Origin: an uncultured Eubacteriales bacterium
GTDB taxonomy: Bacteria; Bacillota; Clostridia; UMGS1883
NCBI GenBank assembly: GCA_905195005.1
Contig: CAJJUC010000146.1
Location: 1 to 5,921, forward strand
DNA length: 5,921 bases
Reading direction: 5' to 3'
Below are positions 1-5,921 of the stretch, in pieces. The stretch's first letter is position 1. Each line of letters opens with the position of its first letter. Below the pieces are notes generated by a model that worked only from the letters and a program-made list of their open reading frames with translations, searched no databases and had not been told where the DNA came from. Both the position numbers and the translations under genes were made by a program.

Positions 1-1026
1 CAGATATTCATAAGCAAGGCTTACTGCTCGTCTGTTAAGCGGTTTACCGATTAGTTTTGTGAACACTGCAAGAGGTTCAAGTGTTTTTTCAAGTATATTC
101 TGGCATTTGTCGTTCGCATTTTTTAAATTATAATAGCTTGAAATTGTATGCGTCGGGATGCAAAGATAATGATTTTCCACCCGTGAGGTGTGTAAAAGCT
201 CCTCTGTTATGACGGGGAAATCATTTTTCAGCCGTTTTACATATTCAGCGGCATTACAAAGGTTTTCATGGTGAATTTCAGCCTCGGGATAAAGCTCCCT
301 GATAATTTTAAAAAACCTTGTGGTATCGGGATTGGCTTCCGCGTGGTCGAAACCGTCCATTATAATAACAACGGGAATTTCCGTGCGCTCAAGCTCCGCA
401 TCAATATATTTTTTTATCTTTTTCCTTAATTCCGTTTCATCGTCACAGTCGTTATAAACCAGACGGTTAAAGTCGCCGTATCCCTCATACGGATTAAGCC
501 TGTAGCATAAGCAAGTGCTTCCGTCGGGCGAGCGCCAGTTAAAATATGCCGGCGTTTCCTGATATGTTCCGCGCCCGAGCAGAGCATAGCCGATTGAAAA
601 GCCGTTAAACAGCTGCGGCATTTGTGATATATGCCCGAACATATCACAAATATAGCCGTATTTCCATACATCCGCACCCCATTCAGCTGCAGCTGCGTGA
701 CCTTTCATCAGATTGCGGATTAAACTTTCGCCGGACGGATTCAATTCATCCGGCATGGTGTACCACGGCCCTACAAGTATATTTCCGTTTCGTATAAGTT
801 TTTTTAACGCTTCAACATTCTCCGCGGCAGCAATGCGGGCGTAATCCTCCGGCATGACCGCTTGTCCGTCAATATGAAAGGTTTTATATTCCGGATCTGT
901 TTCAAACAGTTTAATAAGCTTGTCAAACATGTCTGCAAGACGGTATCTGTAGCCCTGAAAAGGCTGATACCACTCTCTGTCCCAGTGTGTTGACGAAAAA
1001 TAGAATATATCAATTTTTTTGTTCAT
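1..1026 (-). CDS. GH38 alpha-mannosidase, N-terminal 342 residues (3' end cut by window edge)
   Basis: This reading frame is open from the ATG at 1026 to the left edge without a stop (342 codons). The product is the N-terminal part of a glycoside hydrolase family 38 alpha-mannosidase, a zinc-dependent retaining enzyme that removes terminal alpha-mannose. Visible family marks are STHWDREWY at residues 12-20 (H14 and D16 match the first two zinc ligands), GPWYTMPDE at 86-94, and ICDMFGH at 126-132, where D128 matches the catalytic nucleophile and zinc ligand. A later DGFDH motif is also present. From about residue 290 the sequence resembles the helical middle domain. The last zinc-binding histidine and the C-terminal beta domains should lie beyond the window, since the family is usually about 850-1040 residues. 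There is no signal peptide, so the enzyme is probably cytoplasmic and acts on imported oligosaccharides. It is the third gene of the apparent operon. Linkage preference (MngB-like mannosylglycerate, alpha-1,3 or others) cannot be judged from this part. Confidence 0.93.
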   Translation of the reverse strand, partial: MNKKIDIFYFSSTHWDREWYQPFQGYRYRLADMFDKLIKLFETDPEYKTFHIDGQAVMPEDYARIAAAENVEALKKLIRNGNILVGPWYTMPDELNPSGESLIRNLMKGHAAAAEWGADVWKYGYICDMFGHISQMPQLFNGFSIGYALLGRGTYQETPAYFNWRSPDGSTCLCYRLNPYEGYGDFNRLVYNDCDDETELRKKIKKYIDAELERTEIPVVIIMDGFDHAEANPDTTRFFKIIRELYPEAEIHHENLCNAAEYVKRLKNDFPVITEELLHTSRVENHYLCIPTHTISSYYNLKNANDKCQNILEKTLEPLAVFTKLIGKPLNRRAVSLAYEYL

Positions 1027-1039
1027 AGTTTTTTATTTT

Positions 1040-1045
1040 CTCCTT
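1040..1045 (-). promoter_or_regulatory. Ribosome binding site of the GH38 gene
   Basis: The minus strand reads AAGGAG here, a near-perfect Shine-Dalgarno sequence. It lies 13 nt before the ATG at 1026, longer than the usual 5-10 nt, and the spacer is A/T only apart from one C. The family motif STHWD begins at residue 11, so this ATG is the natural start despite the long spacer. The site sits in the 32-bp gap after the regulator stop codon, which supports read-through transcription from the regulator gene. Confidence 0.7.
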
Positions 1046-1058
1046 ATGTCTGAATAGA

Positions 1059-3389
1059 TTAATACTTGTTTTTTATCGAATCGCGGTATTTTCCGGGAGT
1101 AATCCCCTCAAATTTTGTGAAAGTTCTGATAAATGTTTTTATGTGACTGAAGCCTGCCTTGGCAGATATTTCAGTAAGCGGAGCATCGGTTTCGGTCATA
1201 AGCTTTTTTGCAGCGTTGATGCGATACTCTGCAATATAATTAAGCAGGCTGTTGGATTCCGATGCACGGAATATGTTTGATATATAATAAGGCGTGATAT
1301 TGAAATAGTTTCCGATTGCAGCAACATTCAGGTTGGGGTCTGAATAGTTCGAGCTTATATAGCTTTTTATTCTTTCGACAATATCATCCGTCTTTTTGCA
1401 TGTTTGTTCGGCTGCTTCGTCCTCCGTTTCCGTGTCGGCTTGTGTTATATCCGTTACGATATTACAGGCAATTTCAGTAAGCCGATAAAGTTTTCCCCTT
1501 GTAATTGATGTACTGTCCGAAAAATTTATCGTATCAATATGATTTATCAGAGGAACAAGCTTCGGCATCGATTCATTGTCAACAAGCGAAGAAACAGAGT
1601 CAAATATAACCGAGCACAGCCGAAACGAAAACAGACTGATATTTGTCATGCTGCTTTTCATTGACGCTGCGGAGAGCATGTTGTCTATCATTGTGTTGAC
1701 GACATCGGCATTGCCGATTTTGATAAAGCTTGATATAAGCATAGATTTTTCAGAGGTCAGAATGTTTGCAAGTCCGCTTGATGTGATTTCATTAAAAAAT
1801 AATGTGTCGTTGCTTTTTATAACGGAGCGCCAGTTAAATGCACGCTGAGCCTCGAAAAAAGCCGAGCGAAGAGATGAAATCCCCGTGTGAAGATTGCTTA
1901 TGCTGACGCTGAACGAAAAAATAAAATTATTCTGAATAAAGCCGATTGATTCATTTACCGCATTTTTTATATCGTCCTGCCAGCTGAGAAGTCTGTCGGG
2001 CGCAAAGTTCACAACGGCCGAAAGATAGTTGTTGTGTTCAAAAACAAGACCGTAATTTTTTCTTGAAATAATTTCTTCAAAGACATTCGATATTATAAAA
2101 CGAATGTTTTCCGCACGCTTTGCATCGCTTAACTGCTTCGAGCAATCGTCATTAAAAAACAAATTTTCGGGATTTATAAGGTTAAATATAATTACCGCAA
2201 AATGCTCGGACAAAAACGAAATATTATTTTTACGAAGATAATCCTCGCTGTATTTTTTCCCGGAAAGCATTGAGGAAAGGATTCCCGCGCGGTTCATGTC
2301 TGTCATCGCATTGGTAAGCTTATTTATATCGGTACATTTCCGGCGGTATTCATCAAGAACATAGTTTATAAGCTCTGTCTCGTTTCTGATGCTTGCCGCA
2401 CATTTGTTTTTCTTTACCAATCCGACAACGTCCTTCAGAGGCTTGTAATTCCTTGATGTCAGGAAAATAATTAAAAGTCCCGATATGACAAGGCTTATCA
2501 CAGAGCTGAATATGATTGTCCTTTTTATGTAGCTCAGGGAACTGTTGATTACGTAGTCCGGAGTTTCGGAAACAAGCGTCCAGCCGTTGTATGCCGATGT
2601 GGTTGAAACAGTGACGCAATCCTTGGAAGCTCCGCCCTTGCCGCTTTTTGAAACGGCGGCGTTTTCGTAACTGAAAAGATTATTGCCGTCTTTATCCTTA
2701 AGGTAAATGTTTTTATTATCCGTTGAAATGTATGAATTGATTATAGATATAAAATCGTCGTGCGTCAGCCGGATAGCAACGGCGGCTTCCACGGAATGTT
2801 CAACCTCGCGCAGCGGAAGCGTGTAGAAAAAATCAATATATCCGCTGCTGCTTTCACCGGAAACAAGGTACTTTGAATAGCCGAAAGAGGAAAGAGCAGC
2901 TTTCCATGCTTCATATTGAACGCCGAACGTTTTGCAGTTAATATCAAAAAAATCCTGCGATGCGCCAATGTACGAATCAGAAATAATATATCCGCATTCC
3001 GGGAAATAAACGTAAATCATGGATGCGTTTTTGTGAACCTTTCTTTGCGCTGACAAAACCTTTGAAAAATCAATCATACACCGTTCCTCGTTACTGCCCA
3101 CATCTCTGAAATCCGAAATAACGGAGGTGTTTCCGTAGTTTGCCAGGGAGCTCGGCACGGAAGAAAACATTGAAATCATTTCATCGATTGACATAAGTGC
3201 GCTTTCGGCACAATGCTCGTCATTGGTATATATGCGGCGGCATATCTCGGCACGGTTTTTTGAGTAAAGATATATACTTCCGCAAAAAGGTATAATGAAT
3301 ACTGCAAAATATGAAATAATCCATGACAGAGCAAGTTTTTTTGCAATTTTATGCTGACCGCTGCTGCCGAACCGAAAAAAATTGTGCAT
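1059..3389 (-). CDS. Membrane-anchored AraC-family transcriptional regulator (YesS-like) with extracellular sensor domain
   Basis: This 776-residue one-component regulator joins an outside sensor to a cytoplasmic DNA-binding domain. In order: a short basic N-terminus; a membrane segment at about 19-42; an extracellular region at about 43-290 with a Cache-like pattern (IYVYFPE at 125-131, GWTLVSETP at 269-277); a second membrane segment at about 291-311; a juxtamembrane linker (YKPLKDVV, 315-322); a middle domain at about 365-540 like that of YesN/YesS regulators; and a C-terminal AraC helix-turn-helix pair at about 668-772. The two helix-turn-helix units are at 687-710 and 738-769, the second ending in the typical GITPGKYR. 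No receiver or kinase domain is seen, so it is not part of a classical two-component pair. At 776 residues it is close to B. subtilis YesS (about 760). Such regulators usually control neighbouring polysaccharide or sugar-uptake genes. It starts 18 bp after the secreted-protein gene and precedes the GH38 gene, so these are its probable targets. The ligand is unknown. Confidence 0.93.
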   Translation of the reverse strand: MHNFFRFGSSGQHKIAKKLALSWIISYFAVFIIPFCGSIYLYSKNRAEICRRIYTNDEHCAESALMSIDEMISMFSSVPSSLANYGNTSVISDFRDVGSNEERCMIDFSKVLSAQRKVHKNASMIYVYFPECGYIISDSYIGASQDFFDINCKTFGVQYEAWKAALSSFGYSKYLVSGESSSGYIDFFYTLPLREVEHSVEAAVAIRLTHDDFISIINSYISTDNKNIYLKDKDGNNLFSYENAAVSKSGKGGASKDCVTVSTTSAYNGWTLVSETPDYVINSSLSYIKRTIIFSSVISLVISGLLIIFLTSRNYKPLKDVVGLVKKNKCAASIRNETELINYVLDEYRRKCTDINKLTNAMTDMNRAGILSSMLSGKKYSEDYLRKNNISFLSEHFAVIIFNLINPENLFFNDDCSKQLSDAKRAENIRFIISNVFEEIISRKNYGLVFEHNNYLSAVVNFAPDRLLSWQDDIKNAVNESIGFIQNNFIFSFSVSISNLHTGISSLRSAFFEAQRAFNWRSVIKSNDTLFFNEITSSGLANILTSEKSMLISSFIKIGNADVVNTMIDNMLSAASMKSSMTNISLFSFRLCSVIFDSVSSLVDNESMPKLVPLINHIDTINFSDSTSITRGKLYRLTEIACNIVTDITQADTETEDEAAEQTCKKTDDIVERIKSYISSNYSDPNLNVAAIGNYFNITPYYISNIFRASESNSLLNYIAEYRINAAKKLMTETDAPLTEISAKAGFSHIKTFIRTFTKFEGITPGKYRDSIKNKY

Positions 3390-3398
3390 TTATTAAAA

Positions 3399-3404
3399 CC
3401 TCTT
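3399..3404 (-). promoter_or_regulatory. Ribosome binding site of the AraC regulator gene
   Basis: The minus strand reads AAGAGG, 9 nt before the ATG at 3389, and supports that start. It begins only 3 nt after the TGA stop (3410-3408) of the upstream gene, so ribosomes ending there cover this site. Translational coupling is a reasonable inference, and the two genes almost certainly share a transcript. Confidence 0.75.
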
Positions 3405-3407
3405 TAA

Positions 3408-5411
3408 TCAATAATTGTCGGGCGATATAACGCGCACATCGGAAATATAAACAATGCTGTCTCCGCCGAGTCTGAAATCACAATAGGTCAGCCTTGAATC
3501 TTTTCTGAAATGCGCGTCATCAAGCTTAATTACCGTTGTTTTCCATTCCTGCGTATTGCCAAGCTTAACCGCAAGCCTTTTTGCGGGCGACCCGTCAGCC
3601 GCATTATATTCAAAATACATGTTATTCGTTCCCTCATCAAAATAAGTAACCTCAACATATACATTTTTGTTGCTTTCTGAAATTAAATTTTCATCGCAGG
3701 CAAAATACAAATAAGTATTTCCTTTTCCGATGCTTGAACGGTTGGCGGTTTTGCGGCAGGTGACCCCGTTCTTTGCATCGGTTTCGCTGTACGAATCTCC
3801 TGCGCTCGGCGAGTCCGTTGTAATAAACCTTACGGAATCCGTTTTTGTTCCTTCATCCGTGAATGAAATATAACCCGTGCGCGGAAATTTTTTTGTAATC
3901 ACAGCCGGAGCTGATTCAAGTGCGCCATGGTCTGTTGCCGTGACGGCGAAGTTATATTCTTTTCCTGGCGTAAGATTCTTTACGGTGCAGCGGCATATTC
4001 CTTCGCTTTCAAGCTCATATGGCGGCTGCGATACTGCAAGCACGTCATTTGCAAGTATATTGTATGCTTTGACTGCATTATAATCGTCCGCCGCAGGTGA
4101 CCATGTCAATTCAACACCGTCAAACGTAATGTCGGCGGAGAGGTCTGTAACGCTTGCGGGCGCTCTGTTTGTAATCGGTGCTCCGTTTTTGCCGAAAACG
4201 TAATAGATAAATTCACAGTCGGCGTCTACATTGACAGAGGCGGTCAGAAACGATGTTCCGATGTCGCTGTTCATTGCCGTAATGTTTCCCGTTGTTTTGT
4301 TTACGGAAAGAGCAATCAGCGTCAGCGGTGCGGAAGCGTGTTCTGCACTGAGCGTAACAGTATACAAATTTCCGTCATTAACTACATCGGGCTCGGACAG
4401 TATTAGTGCTTCATTATCGGCAGGCAAGACGGTAAGGCTGAAGCTTTTTTCAATATAGAAACCGTCCTTTTCGATTTTCGCAGTTAATACAGCCGTTTCG
4501 CGGTTTTGAGTCTGCGTTATATACGCATAATCCGAATCGGTTTCAAGAACTGCCGGGGTGTCCGAATACCAGGTTACCGTGAATCCGTCAAGCTGCGGAA
4601 GTTCGAAATCGTTTGTCACATTATCAGCATCGACCGGAAGAAAAAGATTATCGGCAGCAGCGGCGTATTCCGCATAGTTTTCAGTCGTATAAACGCGCAC
4701 TGCTTTGATATATGTATCAACACTGTTGGCTTCAATGCGGAAATCGCACAGCCCATCGGCTAAGCCTGTGGACTGCGAACCGTTGAAGTACGCGTCCGCA
4801 ATCTCAAAAACCGCCGTTTCCCATTCGCCGCTGTTTATGCGAGTGAACGTTTTCAAGGCCGTTCCTTTGTTATTATCCTTTATATAACGAAGCGAAAGCG
4901 TTTTATCAGTATTTCCGTAGTAATCAACTTCAATCATCAGCTTTCTGTCATCGGGCGTAATATCGTCTCCGGCAGAAACGTAGAAAAAACCTGGCGAGGT
5001 TCTCCCGTTGGGACGCGTATAGAGTGTTGTGAAAGCGCAGCCGACGCCGTCAAGCTCGGTGTGATTGCAGCAGGAATCAACATTAATATTCCCGTAATAT
5101 TTGCCGTCCGTATCAGAATATTCAAGCTGAACGGAATCATCACCGCTTGCATTATATAACAAGGTGTTGCCTATATGGGTATCATCGGACAGAGTCGGTC
5201 CGATTTTATATTCGTTATATATAACTCTCTGCGGTTCATCGGAATAGTAAACTGCGGATGCTGCCGCAGCGGAATCAGTTTGTAAGTCCGTTATCTGAGC
5301 GGCTGATGAAACTGCATCGGCATCAATTTGTTCGGCTTGTGCAAAGGCACTCTCGCTCAAAAGAAGTCCGGCGGCAATAAGATAAGCTGTCGGTTTTATT
5401 ATTGATTTCAT
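3408..5411 (-). CDS. Secreted multi-domain beta-sandwich protein with duplicated terminal domain, Ig-like and FN3 modules; probable glycan-binding
   Basis: This 667-residue exported protein has no recognised catalytic domain. A signal peptide covers about 1-25 (basic start, hydrophobic core, SAFAQA cleavage region), followed by an Ala/Ser/Asp-rich linker to about 60. Domains: A1 at about 95-241, a beta-sandwich ending in WETAVFEIADAYF and CDFRIE with a final IKAVRVY; a bacterial Ig-like domain at about 246-332; a domain at about 337-412 resembling a beta module frequent in clostridial surface proteins (LIALSVNKTTG, YYVFGKNGAPI); a fibronectin type III domain at about 417-509 (LTWSPAADDYNAVKAY, LTPGKEYNFAVTA); and A2 at about 540-662, a copy of A1 (WKTTVIKLDDAHF, CDFRLG, ISDVRVI). 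The A-type domain resembles non-catalytic modules attached to bacterial polysaccharide-degrading enzymes, from memory of the family pattern. There is no LPXTG signal, SLH domain or C-terminal membrane helix, so it is probably released or held non-covalently. First gene of the operon. Glycan binding is inference; a structural or adhesion role is the alternative. Confidence 0.85.
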   Translation of the reverse strand: MKSIIKPTAYLIAAGLLLSESAFAQAEQIDADAVSSAAQITDLQTDSAAAASAVYYSDEPQRVIYNEYKIGPTLSDDTHIGNTLLYNASGDDSVQLEYSDTDGKYYGNINVDSCCNHTELDGVGCAFTTLYTRPNGRTSPGFFYVSAGDDITPDDRKLMIEVDYYGNTDKTLSLRYIKDNNKGTALKTFTRINSGEWETAVFEIADAYFNGSQSTGLADGLCDFRIEANSVDTYIKAVRVYTTENYAEYAAAADNLFLPVDADNVTNDFELPQLDGFTVTWYSDTPAVLETDSDYAYITQTQNRETAVLTAKIEKDGFYIEKSFSLTVLPADNEALILSEPDVVNDGNLYTVTLSAEHASAPLTLIALSVNKTTGNITAMNSDIGTSFLTASVNVDADCEFIYYVFGKNGAPITNRAPASVTDLSADITFDGVELTWSPAADDYNAVKAYNILANDVLAVSQPPYELESEGICRCTVKNLTPGKEYNFAVTATDHGALESAPAVITKKFPRTGYISFTDEGTKTDSVRFITTDSPSAGDSYSETDAKNGVTCRKTANRSSIGKGNTYLYFACDENLISESNKNVYVEVTYFDEGTNNMYFEYNAADGSPAKRLAVKLGNTQEWKTTVIKLDDAHFRKDSRLTYCDFRLGGDSIVYISDVRVISPDNY

Positions 5412-5420
5412 AAAAACATT

Positions 5421-5428
5421 TCCTTTCT
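5421..5428 (-). promoter_or_regulatory. Ribosome binding site of the secreted-protein gene
   Basis: The minus strand reads AGAAAGGA, 9 nt before the ATG at 5411. With the signal peptide starting immediately at this codon (MKSIIKP), it fixes the start. Confidence 0.75.
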
Positions 5429-5451
5429 GCCAGTAATATAATTACGATTCT

Positions 5452-5480
5452 ATTATAAATTGAGCATGACAAAAAGTAAA
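5452..5480 (-). promoter_or_regulatory. Putative sigma-A promoter of the minus-strand operon
   Basis: On the minus strand, TTTACT (5480-5475) is followed after exactly 17 nt by a perfect TATAAT (5457-5452). The -35 matches the consensus at four of six positions. The predicted transcript start is near 5445, giving a leader of about 34 nt that holds the ribosome binding site. The -35 is weak, as is often the case for an activator-dependent promoter. The surrounding DNA is very AT-rich, so chance matches are possible. Confidence 0.5.
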
Positions 5481-5610
5481 TAGACAAGATTGAAAATGAA
5501 AATTAAATGCATTGACAATTTTATAATTTAAAGGCTTATTTATGCACCTGTGAAAATATATGTTTTAAGATTTTGTTAAGGCAAACCGCGCCGTTTCATA
5601 ATTTTGTCCG

Positions 5611-5640
5611 TTTACAGGGCTTCCCGTCCGATGATAAAAT
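5611..5640 (+). promoter_or_regulatory. Putative extended -10 promoter of the plus-strand exported-protein gene
   Basis: TTTACA (5611-5616) and TAAAAT (5635-5640) each match the sigma-A consensus at five of six positions and are 18 nt apart. A TG one base before the -10 (5632-5633) makes it an extended -10 promoter. The predicted start is near 5647, leaving a leader of about 47 nt before the ATG at 5694. It is the best plus-strand promoter in the intergenic region. Confidence 0.6.
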
Positions 5641-5676
5641 ATTTACATGGATAAATCCGCAGAAAAGCGGTACAAC

Positions 5677-5684
5677 GGAGGGAG
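5677..5684 (+). promoter_or_regulatory. Ribosome binding site of the plus-strand exported-protein gene
   Basis: GGAGGGAG ends 9 nt before the ATG at 5694, a strong Shine-Dalgarno at good spacing. It selects this ATG as the start and shows that the truncated frame after it is a real gene. Confidence 0.8.
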
Positions 5685-5693
5685 AATAGTAGT

Positions 5694-5921
5694 ATGAAGC
5701 TGAAATTAAAAAGAGCTGCCGCCTTTGCTTCGGCAATGATAATTGCAATGGGGGCAAAAGCCGACACATCTGTTACGGTAAAATACCAAAGCGACGGAAT
5801 TGACACAAAGGTGCCTTATCCCGGAGAGCTTCGAACCGTCATCGATGGGGCAGAGGGCACTGCGGAAGGTTCGGGAACAAGACTGATAAGCGCTGTTTAC
5901 AATCTGAATAGCGGAAACACT
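5694..5921 (+). CDS. Exported protein, N-terminal 76 residues (3' end cut by window edge)
   Basis: An open frame runs from the ATG at 5694 to the right edge without a stop. The start is supported by a strong ribosome binding site and an extended -10 promoter. Residues 1-23 form a clear signal peptide: a basic start MKLKLKR, an Ala/Ile/Met-rich core, and a likely cut after GAKA, before DTS. What follows (about 24-76) is a soluble, beta-prone stretch (TVKYQS, YPGELRTVIDG). The piece GTRLISAVYNLNSGN near the end recalls the LIALSVNKTTGN segment of the secreted protein on the opposite side of the intergenic region, so it may begin a related beta module. That similarity is short and weak. No catalytic domain is visible, and the function cannot be named. 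It is divergently transcribed from the mannosidase operon and may be controlled by the same AraC regulator. Confidence 0.75.
   Translation, partial: MKLKLKRAAAFASAMIIAMGAKADTSVTVKYQSDGIDTKVPYPGELRTVIDGAEGTAEGSGTRLISAVYNLNSGNT

Noticed and set aside
426..1013. Two minus-strand frames of 83 and 69 codons (426-677 and 804-1013).
   Set aside because: They lie out of frame inside the GH38 gene, which carries clear family motifs through both intervals. They have no family signature of their own.
1027..1058. T-rich stretch between the regulator and GH38 genes as a terminator.
   Set aside because: No stem-loop precedes it in the minus-strand direction, and the gap holds the GH38 ribosome binding site.
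1576..1848. A 90-codon plus-strand frame inside the AraC regulator gene.
   Set aside because: It is antisense to a well-supported coding region and its product has no recognisable domain.
3877..4887. Several plus-strand frames of 60-85 codons within the secreted-protein gene.
   Set aside because: They are antisense shadows of the FN3, Ig-like and first A-domain coding sequence. They overlap each other and show no domain features.
5512..5542. Perfect TTGACA at 5512-5517 as a plus-strand -35.
   Set aside because: No acceptable -10 lies 16-18 nt downstream (best three of six), and the perfect TATAAT at 5522-5527 is only 4 nt away, so the two cannot form one promoter.
5577..5597. Imperfect dyad AAACCGCGCCGTTT as a CcpA catabolite (cre) site.
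   Set aside because: With its CG placed centrally, the outer TG and CA positions of the cre consensus are not met. The dyad also has a mismatch.
5612..5806. A 64-codon minus-strand frame over the start of the plus-strand gene.
   Set aside because: It covers the plus-strand promoter, ribosome binding site and signal peptide codons. The plus-strand reading explains the sequence much better.

Overview
The window looks like part of a carbohydrate-use locus from a low- to moderate-GC Gram-positive anaerobe, most likely a member of Bacillota class Clostridia such as a gut Oscillospirales. This placement is inference. It rests on AT-rich intergenic DNA, strong AGGAGG-type ribosome binding sites, Gram-positive style signal peptides, and a membrane-bound AraC regulator of the YesS type. 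No rRNA, tRNA, CRISPR array, insertion sequence or phage gene was seen.

Layout: three genes lie head to tail on the minus strand and read leftwards from about 5411 to the left edge. The first (5411 to 3408) encodes a 667-residue secreted, multi-domain beta-sandwich protein with no recognised catalytic domain. Its first and last folded domains are copies of each other. After 18 bp comes a 776-residue membrane-anchored AraC-family regulator (3389 to 1059). After another 32 bp comes the first 342 codons of a GH38 alpha-mannosidase (1026 to the left edge, cut by the window). The short gaps, each holding a ribosome binding site, and the absence of any visible terminator suggest one operon. A sigma-A-like promoter lies upstream at 5452-5480.

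A 282-bp AT-rich divergent intergenic region separates this operon from a plus-strand gene that begins at 5694 and runs off the right edge. Only 76 residues are visible: a signal peptide and the start of an exported protein. It has a good extended -10 promoter (5611-5640) and a strong ribosome binding site.

Working model (inference): the membrane regulator senses an extracellular or wall-associated sugar, or a protein bound to one, through its roughly 250-residue outside loop, and controls this locus. The secreted protein binds glycan outside the cell. The GH38 enzyme has no signal peptide, so it would trim mannose from oligosaccharides after import. No transporter is visible in the window. 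The least ordinary element is the secreted protein with its duplicated domain, co-transcribed with its probable regulator and a cytoplasmic mannosidase.
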